Positions 26,516-34,916 of a stretch of DNA of 42,888 nt are shown here, piece after piece; position 1 is the stretch's first letter; every line of letters begins with the position of its first letter. The DNA is from an uncultured bacterium. GTDB lineage: Bacteria > Bacillota > Clostridia > Lachnospirales > Lachnospiraceae. The notes under the pieces are model-generated. The model did not search any database. It saw only the letters and a list, made by a program, of their open reading frames with translations, and was not told the DNA's origin. The translations under genes were made by a program, and so were the position numbers. The stretch spans positions 1-42,888 of the forward strand of contig CAJMQE010000026.1 in the NCBI GenBank assembly GCA_905215405.1, written 5' to 3'.

Positions 26516-28096
26516 CTACTCTTGCGTGCCATTGACATAAAACCATGCAAAATCCGCATATCCTTCTCCTCTGTTCCCATTTGCAGAGCAGACCAAGCCA
26601 AGCGTGCATCCCACAAAACCACCTGCTTCTTCTGTCGTAAAGGAAAGCAGATCAACCTGATTTGCTATGCACTTCCATTCATCATCTGAACAGATCCAAA
26701 CTTGTGCCCGCTGGTTTTCTGTTCGCAATTGAATTTTCAGCATTGTTCGTTCATGTTGCGATGCAAGCTGTATTTCAGATACTTGTCTTGCAATTCCTTT
26801 TGTACAGCTCTTAATGATAAACTTATCCTTTTCTTTGCCTTTGCAGACTACCATTTCCAGATAATTCTGATGATTTTGGATCAGAACAAGCCCAGCTGTT
26901 TCTCCGGTCTTTAGATGGCAAAAATCAACACCTGCACCAGCCTGGCAGCAATAGCTCTTCTGTCGTACTCCAAGAAACGATACCTCTTTATTCTCATGAA
27001 CAGTATTTTTGCTGGCATAAAGCCGTAAAAAACCAGATCGTTCTTTTAAGGAATACCAGTTCTCCATTCCTGAAAATCCGATAAACCTTGGGTCCAGCTT
27101 ATCTTCAAAGAACTGAAAATAATCCTGCGTATGAACTTCCTGTACAAAATGAGTGGGCTGCAACGGTACTGCCACTTTCCCTTCTAGTCTTCCGATTCCC
27201 GCATTAATTACCGGCCAATCGTCCTCCCATGTCACTTTGGCAAGAAATGTTTCCCGTCCCAGACTTGTATGCTGCTGACAGGTAGCGGATGCAAGCAGGA
27301 CCATGTACCAGTTTCCGAATCCATCCTCTGTCAAATCTCCATGTCCTGTATAACACACAGGATAATCTTTGCCCAGATTGCGATGTGTAAAGATCGGATT
27401 CGACAGACATCCCACGAACCTATCTGTTAGATGAATACTTCTTGCTACACAGACTGCATGATCAGATCCTGTTCCACCTTCTGCATGAAGCAGATAGTAA
27501 TCCCCGCCCTTTTTATACAAATGGGGGCCTTCCGGCCAGACAGCCTCCCGCAATGCGCCTCTCCAGATCGCCCAGTCCTTACCGATCAGCTTCATATGCT
27601 CCAGATCAATTTTCTGCATCCAGATTTCCCAGTCACCGTTATACCTGACGCCGCGCGGATTTGGTCGGGTTCCGATATAGTAACAGATACCATCCTCATC
27701 AAAGAAAAGACTTGGATCGATTCCTGCTGCCTTTTCTCCCAGAAAATGCGGATTTGACCATGCCCCATCAGCTGTCCTTGCAGTTACAATAAAATTACCG
27801 CCTTCACTTACATTCGTGGCGACCACATAGAACATACCATCGTGATAACGGATCGTCGGTGCAAAGATACCGCGTGAAGTATCATCTTCGCCACAATCCT
27901 CGCCCATTGGCAATTGTTCCGGCCTGTCAATCACATTGCCGATCTGTTCCCAGTGTGCCAGATCCTTACTGTGAAAAATCGGAATTCCCGGAAAATAAGC
28001 AAAACTGGAGCACACCATATAAAAATCATTGCCCACCCTGCATATGGACGGATCTGGATAAAATCCCGGCAGAATTGGATTCTTTGCAATGACCAT
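26516..28096 (-). CDS. GH43 beta-xylosidase (XynB-like, with C-terminal beta-sandwich)
   Basis: This 526-residue cytoplasmic enzyme has a five-bladed propeller followed by a beta-sandwich domain, the layout of GH43 beta-xylosidases and alpha-arabinofuranosidases. The expected catalytic residues are visible: base Asp15 in PGFYPDPS, modulator Asp127 in GIDPSLFF and acid Glu189 in VWPEGPHLYKK. The C-terminal part (from about residue 325) matches the family accessory domain that completes the active-site pocket. GGAGG precedes the ATG. It lies 131 bases after the esterase gene on the same strand, with a 13-bp tandem repeat between them, and ends 38 bases from the convergent AraC gene. Confidence 0.93.
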   Translation of the reverse strand: MVIAKNPILPGFYPDPSICRVGNDFYMVCSSFAYFPGIPIFHSKDLAHWEQIGNVIDRPEQLPMGEDCGEDDTSRGIFAPTIRYHDGMFYVVATNVSEGGNFIVTARTADGAWSNPHFLGEKAAGIDPSLFFDEDGICYYIGTRPNPRGVRYNGDWEIWMQKIDLEHMKLIGKDWAIWRGALREAVWPEGPHLYKKGGDYYLLHAEGGTGSDHAVCVARSIHLTDRFVGCLSNPIFTHRNLGKDYPVCYTGHGDLTEDGFGNWYMVLLASATCQQHTSLGRETFLAKVTWEDDWPVINAGIGRLEGKVAVPLQPTHFVQEVHTQDYFQFFEDKLDPRFIGFSGMENWYSLKERSGFLRLYASKNTVHENKEVSFLGVRQKSYCCQAGAGVDFCHLKTGETAGLVLIQNHQNYLEMVVCKGKEKDKFIIKSCTKGIARQVSEIQLASQHERTMLKIQLRTENQRAQVWICSDDEWKCIANQVDLLSFTTEEAGGFVGCTLGLVCSANGNRGEGYADFAWFYVNGTQE

Positions 28097-28130
28097 TGTT
28101 CTACCTCCTTATTAATAATTTTATAATTAC

Positions 28131-28169
28131 GAAATGATAAATTGAAATGATAAATTGAAATGATAAATT
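28131..28169. repeat. 13-bp tandem repeat upstream of the GH43 gene
   Basis: Three identical, directly adjacent copies of GAAATGATAAATT. The array is 35 to 73 bases upstream of the GH43 start codon, where a promoter or leader is expected, so copy number could change promoter spacing or transcript structure. Confidence 0.9.
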
Positions 28170-28227
28170 ATATTATTATGAAAACAATCCTATCTACAAT
28201 TTCAACCTGCATCAGCAGTGCTAAATA

Positions 28228-30045
28228 CTAGCGCACATAACCAAATCCAAGGATCGTGAACTTCTTATTCTCATCTCCGTCATACATACGAATCTCAATC
28301 TCATGTTCTCTGCTCTCCGCCTCTTCGAGAATAATCAACGGATTACAGTGTGTCCATCCATTTAAATGTGGATCAGCAGTCAGGACATATTCATGATCGA
28401 CCCAGACATCTGCTCTACCAGCATCCAGCTCACCGGAATCTTTACTGACAAGTAGCAGTGCCCTACACCGGATATTCATCCGAAAACTCTGCTCTGTCAT
28501 CTTTTCCCCCTTTTCCTTTTCCTGCGTCCCATCGTACATCCAGTTATGAGGAAATTCCGGTATCATCGTCAGCTGATCGTCCATCTCCACACATTGTAAA
28601 TCTGTATCCGTTCCGTAAAATCCACCACAACGTATTTTTGCATTCTCATATTTTTCGGCCCGGTCCAGTAATTTTACCTGTTCAAATGTCTTTCCGATGA
28701 CCGGCTCCTGTTGTAATAATTCCTCTGTGACATCTACCGGAATCAGACCAACTGCGCGCATCTCCTGTGCCGCTGCGAACAGATTATCCATGCATTTTGC
28801 TATGATTGTATGGCCTGCATTGGTCGGATGATATCTATCGTAAAAGAACTGATTTCTTGTCAGCACCCTGCCCTGCTCCTTCGTCAAGTGGAACTGCTGC
28901 GTTACTGCATCCCGTATACTAATCATTGGTAGATCGTATTTTTCCCCGATTGGAACAAAACGCTCCTGCAGTGTAAAATCGTCTGCGAACACCATGAATA
29001 ATAAAATAATAGCAGGTCTCCATGGCAATGCTAGTATTTTTCTGACCAGACTTTCATAACAATCTCCATGTGTCTCATCCCCTTCATCGTTAACTGCATA
29101 TTCTACCACTACAATGTCCGGTTTTTCTGCATTTCTCAGCACATCCCTATCAAAACGGATCATCCCAAGTTCCGATGACGTTCCACCAACACCAGCTTTT
29201 AGTAAGTGCACATGGTTCTTTCCAACCCCTGCCTTCTTAGTTTTACAATCTTCATCTGCAGCCACGGATTCCTCAGATTTTTCATTTCTATCGGAATGTG
29301 GTCCGGTAAACCTTTCTTTAAATAACTGAAAAGTCTTATATGCGTAACATTCCGTGTGAATCGGTATCGCTCCTGCCCCCTGCGTAATCGACCCGCCGAT
29401 AAATGCCAGAGTAACATCTTCCCCTTCTTCTGCTTTTCTGATTGCCTTCTGCATTCTAAAAAGATTTCCTTTTGATAGCAACGACCTTGCGATCATATTT
29501 TGATAGCCAACAGCCTTCTCATCGATAGGTTCTTCTCCATCCTGCTCAGGTGCCAAAAAACCGTCGTTTAAGTAAAATCTGACATTTACCCTCGCCAGTT
29601 TTTCCGGCTCCTGAAAAATAAATCGGATCTGCCCCGGTTCCTCATCATCCGCCATCCAGTTGGCATCAGCCAAATATAGTCTGTGCTCAGCACCATTCGG
29701 CTCTACCTGCATCGATAGCCTGGTTCCCCCTCCGTAAAGATCTTTCTTTCCATACATCTGAAATAGAAAAGTTATCGGATCTTCATTTTCAGGCATCTCC
29801 ACCGAAACTCCAATACTATGTACAAGCTGTCGAAATCCCTTTACTGTCTTTAACATTTCTAATTCCCGTTCTCCAGTAATATTTCCAACGATCTGTGCAC
29901 TGCACAACAATCGTCCATCATTTTCATAGATAAACTGCACCCCGCTTCCATCTTTCTGCTTTGATCCAAACACCTGCTTATCCCTCATAATATAGAAAAA
30001 CGGTCTGTGCTTCTCTGGATCCTTTGGTGCAACTGGTCCTCTCAT
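28228..30045 (-). CDS. SGNH/GDSL esterase, probable acetylxylan esterase
   Basis: This 605-residue cytoplasmic enzyme has an SGNH hydrolase core flanked by N- and C-terminal beta domains. Catalytic elements are Ser219 in FIGGSITQG (block I), Gly287 region in AGVGGTSS (block II), Asn319 in EYAVND (block III), and Asp403 and His406 in YDRYHPTNAGH (block V). Context in a xylan locus suggests removal of acetyl groups from imported xylo-oligosaccharides; acetylated mannan or another ester is possible. A hydrophilic insert of about 28 residues (SDRNEKSEESVAADEDCKT and following) separates blocks I and II. GGGGAG precedes the start. The leader holds a 12-bp tandem repeat. Confidence 0.85.
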   Translation of the reverse strand: MRGPVAPKDPEKHRPFFYIMRDKQVFGSKQKDGSGVQFIYENDGRLLCSAQIVGNITGERELEMLKTVKGFRQLVHSIGVSVEMPENEDPITFLFQMYGKKDLYGGGTRLSMQVEPNGAEHRLYLADANWMADDEEPGQIRFIFQEPEKLARVNVRFYLNDGFLAPEQDGEEPIDEKAVGYQNMIARSLLSKGNLFRMQKAIRKAEEGEDVTLAFIGGSITQGAGAIPIHTECYAYKTFQLFKERFTGPHSDRNEKSEESVAADEDCKTKKAGVGKNHVHLLKAGVGGTSSELGMIRFDRDVLRNAEKPDIVVVEYAVNDEGDETHGDCYESLVRKILALPWRPAIILLFMVFADDFTLQERFVPIGEKYDLPMISIRDAVTQQFHLTKEQGRVLTRNQFFYDRYHPTNAGHTIIAKCMDNLFAAAQEMRAVGLIPVDVTEELLQQEPVIGKTFEQVKLLDRAEKYENAKIRCGGFYGTDTDLQCVEMDDQLTMIPEFPHNWMYDGTQEKEKGEKMTEQSFRMNIRCRALLLVSKDSGELDAGRADVWVDHEYVLTADPHLNGWTHCNPLIILEEAESREHEIEIRMYDGDENKKFTILGFGYVR

Positions 30046-30120
30046 AACAATTCACTCCCCATTCTTAACATTTTCTGCTTTCTGATTACATCTTGGCTTC
30101 GCTCTGTCTTGGTGCTGCCC

Positions 30121-30204
30121 TACCCTCTGTCTTACCCTCTGTCTTACCCTCTGTCTTACCCTCTGTCTTACCCTCTGTCTTACACTCTGTCTTACACTCT
30201 GGCT
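30121..30204. repeat. 12-bp tandem repeat, seven units, in the esterase leader
   Basis: Five exact copies of TACCCTCTGTCT (30121-30180) are followed by two variants with TACACTCTG. The array lies about 75 to 160 bases upstream of the esterase start. On the transcribed strand it is a purine-rich AGACAGAGGGTA tract, which could act on leader structure or be a length-variable switch. Confidence 0.92.
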
Positions 30205-30338
30205 TCGCTCTGCCTACAAGTTCAATATAGTGTTTTTCCCATGCAATTACCTTTCAATTATTGCTTTTCCTTTGCTACTTATTGCTCATTTTCCATGCTG
30301 GTTCAACGACGTCTTTTCTCTTTGCATGCAGACACAAA

Positions 30339-30371
30339 AAAAGGAATGATACGTTTCCTATCATTCCTTTT
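30339..30371. terminator. Bidirectional terminator after the MMPL transporter gene
   Basis: AAAAGGAATGATA (30339-30351) pairs perfectly with TATCATTCCTTTT (30359-30371) around a 7-base loop. A run of eight T follows on the minus strand. It ends transcripts of the MMPL gene and protects the esterase region. Confidence 0.88.
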
Positions 30372-30404
30372 CTGTAGATCTATTTTATTAATTACCTTAT
30401 CAAA

Positions 30405-30480
30405 CTATCCATTCTAGTGTTTGGCTGTTACCCGGTTCAGCTATCCATTCTACTGTTTCTCTCGCTGTTACCCGGTTCAG
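30405..30480. repeat. Tandem duplication of a 36-40 bp element
   Basis: Copy one (30405-30440) and copy two (30441-30480) share CTATCCATTCTA, TGTTT and GCTGTTACCCGGTTCAG, with a 4-base insertion in the second. The pair sits between the MMPL stop codon and its terminator, so it is transcribed as 3' untranslated sequence. Confidence 0.85.
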
Positions 30481-30509
30481 CTGTGTATTTTTCTATTTCA
30501 CAATTTCAT

Positions 30510-33500
30510 TTACTGCTTCTTTATCTGTTTGCCGACTACAAATTTATCAAATACCGCAAGAAGGGATGGCAATACAAAGATAACCAGGATCGTCGCGATC
30601 AGCGCACCCTTAGAAATTGTCGCACATACCTGTGATGTTGTTGGGTCACTTAATACTTTACTAATGGCAAATGTAACAATGACCAAAATGGAAGCTGATG
30701 TCAGAATCGTTGATATTGCGCCGTTATAAGCCGCAGCAATTGACTCTCTAATGGAATGATCCAGTCTCTCCACTTTGTAGTACGATGTATAGAGGATCGC
30801 ATAATCAATACTTGCACCCATCAGAATTGCCTGCACAATCAGAAGGCAGATAAAGTAAGTGCTGATGCCCTGGAAATATGCCACAGACATCGCTGTAAAG
30901 ATTGCGCACTGAATGACTGTAACCAGGATAACTGGAATTGAAATAGAGCGAAAAGCAATGGCTACTACAATAAATATGGCAACCGCTGTCAGCAGTGTAA
31001 TAAATAACAATTCCTGTGCAAACGAACCAGATAGTTCCTTTGACATGGCAGAATCGCCAATTATGTAATACTGCGCTCCAACACCATCCAGCTTCTCTTT
31101 CATCTGATCGATCAGTGTGTAAACTTCATCGCTTTCCCCACCATATGGTGTCGTTACGATCAGTCTGGAATAATTCTCACCGACCAGTGATTTCTTTCCT
31201 TTTTTCAGTGTATCACGTGCACTCACCAGCTGATCCGTTGTTTCTTCATCGAAAAACTGTGCAAAACGATCATCTTTCAAGACATCATTTACGAGGAAGT
31301 CAAAAAGCTGATCCATTGAAACCTTCTGAACTGTTTGTGGATGCTCCTGATCATATTGCTGACTTGCATAGAGCATATATAATAATTCTACCGTATCTGA
31401 ATCCAGATCATCTGAGACATCTGTCAACAGTTCTGATAATTCTGCTGCACTCAGTTCTCTATTATCTGCAACTGCATCCACGATTTTCTGCGCTACCTTT
31501 AATTCTGAGAGATCCATATCTTTCAATTCATCTGCGTAAGCCTCATTATCAGCCATATCATCTAACAAATAGTGAAGCATTTCCTGTAAGGACAATTTCC
31601 ATTTTTCTGGATTATCCTGTTCCAGACTTCTTAGAAGATATAACATTTTCAGGCTATCTGCATCCATGCCAATCAGATCGGACATAGATTCATAACTGTA
31701 CACGATCTGTGCAATCGTCGCATTCATTATCTTCTGCAGGAGCGTAAGCTGTGTCAGTGTGCTACTGTCGAGCATTCCTGAAAACTGTGGATCATTGGCA
31801 AGATCTTGAATTAAAAATCCTACCAGATCATATTCAGAAATCGTCCAGTTGCTGGTATCTCCGATAGAAACGCTTCGATAATAATACAGCTGCGTAAGTA
31901 ATGACGAATCCATTCCAATCAGCGAAGCCATATCCTGTGGAGAAAGTGCGCTCTGTGCAATACTAGTATTGATCAGCTGTTGTGCGAGTTTCATACTGCT
32001 CATCGTTGTTGCATCGAACATTCCACTATATGTAGCATTCTGTGACAAATCATTGACAATAAAGTCAAGGAATTCTTTTGCTGATATCTGCCAATCCGAT
32101 GTATCCTGATTTTGCGCAATATTATAATAATATAAAGTCCGAATCTGTCCTGCATCCATGCCTAGTACCCCTGCCATCTGATCACTGTCAAATGCAGTAC
32201 CTGAAATAGACAGATCCATCACATTTTTCACTGTATTTAGCTGTACAATCGTTGTCTGATCGAACATTGGTGCATAATTTTCGTTGGTCACAACTGAGCC
32301 CAGAAGAAATGTCACAAAGTCATAAACTGACATTTTCGTCTGTTCTGTAAGCTGTGGCACTTGGTAGTACATACATAATAACTGTCCAACGGTGTTCACG
32401 TCCATTCCTGTCATGGATGAAAGTGTTGCTGCATCCACAGCCGTCAGTACCTGCTCCCGATTTATAAATGTTGCAAGCATCTGGATCTGTGATTTTGCAG
32501 CATCATCGAAACTTCCAGAAAACTGTGGGTTTGTCAGTACATCACTCTGAATAAATGAGATGAACTCTGGCAGTGTCATCGTTCCGGCGCTAATGCCTCC
32601 ATTCTGGCTGTAATATAGCATCATCAGTTGTTTTACTGCCTGGTCAATACCAAATGTATCTGATATTCCACTGATGCTCTGTGTCTGCTGCATAGCATCT
32701 GCATCGGTGTAGCGAGCCAACATATTCATCTGTGCCTGCGTATCCGCATCAAAATATGCCGCGAACTGAGGATCGTTTATAACATCATTTCTAATAAATG
32801 ACACAAATTCCGGTAACGTCATACTACCAGCGTCTGCACCACCATTTTTGCTATAAAACAGCATCATGATCTGTTGAATCGAAGTTTCATCCATTCCAAG
32901 AAGGGATGCCAGTTCAACTGCGCTCTTTTCCTGCATGATCTGATCCTGATCCGTAAATGCAGCCAGAATACTGATCTGATTCTTCACATCATCTCCCAGC
33001 ATAGATGCATAGGTATCCTGCGTCAGTACATTATTCTGCAAGAACGACACAAATTCTGGAATTGTCATACTTCCCACAGCGATATCGTCCTGCTGACTAA
33101 AATAGAGCAGGTACATCATCTTCATCTGTTCCGCGTCCATTCCGGTAAGATCTGCCATTTCTGCTGCACTACGTTCCTGTGTCACTTCAGCGGGATCTGT
33201 ATACGCTGCCATACTGTCCAGCTGATTTTTCATATCTTCATCAAAATAATCAGCGAACTGCGAATCTGTCATAACATCCTTCTGGATAAAATCAACAAAA
33301 TCAGCTACACTGATTGTTCCAGTTTCACCACCCGTAAAAAAATCATAATAGATCAGCTCTACCAGTGACTGCCCCATACCAGCCTGTTCTGCCATTTCCT
33401 CTGCTGTAAATGTCTTTCCAAGTGTATTTCCGTAACCACTGACTGCATCCACATAATCCAGTCCCTCCAGTGTCGGTATCAGACCACTGATTTTATCTTC

Positions 33501-34673
33501 TTCCTCATTCGGATAAAGAACGACCAGTGATGTTTTTGCTGGAAATACGCTTTCAATCTTTTCTTTTCCTGCATTACTGGACTCCACTGCATAAGTAATT
33601 CCCGCTTTTCCCTGAATCACAAAACTTCCTGCCAGAAGAAGAAGGAACAGTGCCAGAATTCCATAGCGGAATTTATAAGAAAATGCTGCGATTTTATTCA
33701 TCCTGAAAACAGGTACTTTCTTTTTCGTCTTCATCAACACTTTATCAAACATCAGAATCAGTGCTGGTAATACACAGAAAATACAAATCAGACTGATCAG
33801 TACACCTTTTGCCAGAACAAATCCCATATCTTTACCAATTGTAAAACTCATAAATGCAAGACATAACATTCCGACAATGGTCGTAACTGAACTACTTGAA
33901 ATTGAAACAAATCCATGTGCCAGTGCTTTCTGCATTGCAATCTCTTTACTTTCACTGAGCTTTTGCTCCTGTCTGTAGCGTTCCATGACCATAAATGAAT
34001 AATCCATGGACAACGCCAACTGCAATATGGAAGCAACTGAGGATGTCATCGATGAAATACTGCTGAACATAATATTTGTTCCTGAATTGATCATGACAGC
34101 CATCCCAATTGGAATCAGGAATATAAAAGGTTCTAACCATGAATGACACATAATAAAAAGAATGACCAGCAAAATACTTAATGCAACAGTAAATAACATC
34201 GATAACCCTTTTGCTGATTCTGCCTGATCCACGACGCTGCCTGCCACATACATTTCATGGTCTGCATACTCTTTCTGAATCTGTTTTAAAATCGTTTGCG
34301 CCTTGCTGTCATATGCATTTCCATCAATATTGACCGTATATAACGCATAACCGTCTTTTACATTACTATCACTTTGTGCATCAAAAGTGACACTGCTGAC
34401 ATCCTTTATATCTGCCAGTTCATCAGCCACCTGCTGCATTTCTTCATCTGAGCCAAGATCCGCGAACATCACCGAAATCGATGTTGACTCCTCGAACTCG
34501 CCACTCATCAGGTTAACACCCTGCTTGACCGATGAACTGTTTGGCAGATACTGTACCATGTCATGATTGACATTGACAAATGTAGACGCTATGCCACTGG
34601 CAATCACCAGTACAACAAAACACGCCAGTATCCACTTTCGTTGTTTAACTATAAATTCTGAAACCTTTTCCAC
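30510..34673 (-). CDS. MMPL/RND-superfamily transporter with giant repeat-bearing loop
   Basis: This membrane transporter of 1387 residues is driven by ion gradients in this family. The GTG start is preferred because GGAGAG lies six bases upstream; an ATG 11 codons earlier lacks a ribosome site. Layout: helix 1 (WILACFVVLVIASGIASTF), a first extracytoplasmic domain of about 130 residues, helices 2-6 with an intact MMPL-like LALSMDYSFMVMERYRQE motif, a basic cytoplasmic loop, helix 7 (FRYGILALFLLLLAGSFVI), a second extracytoplasmic domain of about 850 residues containing eight 82-residue repeats, then helices 8-12 with GASIDYAILYTSYYK, the matching motif of the second half. Ordinary members are about 700-1050 residues. 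It is divergent from a TetR gene that probably represses it. Cargo is unknown; lipids, peptides or drugs are possible. Confidence 0.9.
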   Translation of the reverse strand: MEKVSEFIVKQRKWILACFVVLVIASGIASTFVNVNHDMVQYLPNSSSVKQGVNLMSGEFEESTSISVMFADLGSDEEMQQVADELADIKDVSSVTFDAQSDSNVKDGYALYTVNIDGNAYDSKAQTILKQIQKEYADHEMYVAGSVVDQAESAKGLSMLFTVALSILLVILFIMCHSWLEPFIFLIPIGMAVMINSGTNIMFSSISSMTSSVASILQLALSMDYSFMVMERYRQEQKLSESKEIAMQKALAHGFVSISSSSVTTIVGMLCLAFMSFTIGKDMGFVLAKGVLISLICIFCVLPALILMFDKVLMKTKKKVPVFRMNKIAAFSYKFRYGILALFLLLLAGSFVIQGKAGITYAVESSNAGKEKIESVFPAKTSLVVLYPNEEEDKISGLIPTLEGLDYVDAVSGYGNTLGKTFTAEEMAEQAGMGQSLVELIYYDFFTGGETGTISVADFVDFIQKDVMTDSQFADYFDEDMKNQLDSMAAYTDPAEVTQERSAAEMADLTGMDAEQMKMMYLLYFSQQDDIAVGSMTIPEFVSFLQNNVLTQDTYASMLGDDVKNQISILAAFTDQDQIMQEKSAVELASLLGMDETSIQQIMMLFYSKNGGADAGSMTLPEFVSFIRNDVINDPQFAAYFDADTQAQMNMLARYTDADAMQQTQSISGISDTFGIDQAVKQLMMLYYSQNGGISAGTMTLPEFISFIQSDVLTNPQFSGSFDDAAKSQIQMLATFINREQVLTAVDAATLSSMTGMDVNTVGQLLCMYYQVPQLTEQTKMSVYDFVTFLLGSVVTNENYAPMFDQTTIVQLNTVKNVMDLSISGTAFDSDQMAGVLGMDAGQIRTLYYYNIAQNQDTSDWQISAKEFLDFIVNDLSQNATYSGMFDATTMSSMKLAQQLINTSIAQSALSPQDMASLIGMDSSLLTQLYYYRSVSIGDTSNWTISEYDLVGFLIQDLANDPQFSGMLDSSTLTQLTLLQKIMNATIAQIVYSYESMSDLIGMDADSLKMLYLLRSLEQDNPEKWKLSLQEMLHYLLDDMADNEAYADELKDMDLSELKVAQKIVDAVADNRELSAAELSELLTDVSDDLDSDTVELLYMLYASQQYDQEHPQTVQKVSMDQLFDFLVNDVLKDDRFAQFFDEETTDQLVSARDTLKKGKKSLVGENYSRLIVTTPYGGESDEVYTLIDQMKEKLDGVGAQYYIIGDSAMSKELSGSFAQELLFITLLTAVAIFIVVAIAFRSISIPVILVTVIQCAIFTAMSVAYFQGISTYFICLLIVQAILMGASIDYAILYTSYYKVERLDHSIRESIAAAYNGAISTILTSASILVIVTFAISKVLSDPTTSQVCATISKGALIATILVIFVLPSLLAVFDKFVVGKQIKKQ
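31200..33320. repeat. Eight 82-residue repeats plus half repeats in the MMPL loop
   Basis: The encoded units start at motifs such as SMTIPEFVSFLQNNV, SMTLPEFVSFIRNDV, TMTLPEFISFIQSDV, KMSVYDFVTFLLGSV, QISAKEFLDFIVNDL and TISEYDLVGFLIQDL. Each contains a central FD-x2-T-x2-Q segment and ends with M-x2-L-x-GMD-x5-Y(Y/F). Units 1-7 are 81-82 residues long, unit 8 is about 91, and they diverge strongly in DNA. Only the second half of a unit (FTAEEMAEQAGMG) precedes unit 1, and only the first half (SMDQLFDFLVNDV) follows unit 8. Units 5-7 form a subgroup ending in a Trp. Predicted structure is alpha-helical. Confidence 0.88.
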
Positions 34674-34795
34674 ACTAAACTCTCCTTCTCCTTCATCACA
34701 TTTCATAAGACCAGTAAATACAGATAACCCTAAATCTTCATTTTAATTTTGTTAATTTTAATGGCATCATAAAAAACATGCTCAAAAATCAGCTA

Positions 34796-34825
34796 TTGAT
34801 TTTATGAACAAGTGTATATTATAAT
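34796..34825 (+). promoter_or_regulatory. Candidate promoter of the TetR gene
   Basis: TTGATT (34796-34801) and a perfect TATAAT (34820-34825) are 18 bases apart. The transcript would carry a leader of about 85 bases. The minus-10 element touches the palindrome at 34824-34835, so TetR could repress its own gene. Confidence 0.6.
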
Positions 34826-34844
34826 ACACGTGTATAGAGTTCAA
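34816..34844 (-). promoter_or_regulatory. Candidate promoter of the MMPL transporter gene
   Basis: On the minus strand, TTGAAC (34839-34844) and TAATAT (34816-34821) are 17 bases apart, and the 12-bp palindrome lies inside the spacer. This arrangement would let a bound TetR-family dimer block the transporter promoter directly. Confidence 0.45.
34824..34835. promoter_or_regulatory. Palindromic operator candidate for the TetR regulator
   Basis: ATACACGTGTAT is a perfect 12-bp palindrome in the divergent intergenic region. A second, overlapping inverted repeat GTGTAT-6-ATACAC lies at 34812-34829. Position and symmetry are as expected for a TetR-family dimer site that serves both genes. Confidence 0.6.
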
Positions 34845-34916
34845 TATACAATTTTTTTAGTTGTGTCAGATATTAGACACTCTCAGCTGGAGTGTTCACA
34901 AAAAAGGAGAAATTTT

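Larger units (their letters stand above)
30046..30509. other. 464-bp intergenic region with repeats and a terminator
   Basis: No gene is supported here. From left to right it contains the esterase ribosome site, a 12-bp tandem repeat, an AT-rich stretch where the esterase promoter should lie (no convincing match; TATATT on the minus strand around 30223-30228 lacks a well-spaced partner), a strong bidirectional terminator and a duplicated 36-40 bp element just after the transporter stop codon. Confidence 0.7.

Noticed and set aside
30121..30204. Possible coding repeat on the plus strand (Tyr-Pro-Leu-Ser motif)
   Set aside because: The frame has no ribosome site and lies in the esterase leader on the other strand. 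It is better explained as a non-coding tandem repeat.
32874..33368. Plus-strand open frames within the MMPL gene
   Set aside because: They lack ribosome sites and read as His/Cys-rich complements of the repeat region. The minus-strand frame is continuous and has clear transporter motifs.
34812..34916. N-terminal extension of the TetR protein by 35 residues
   Set aside because: The longer frame begins inside the operator and promoter and has no ribosome site. The ATG at 34917 has AAAGGAG at good spacing and matches normal TetR length.
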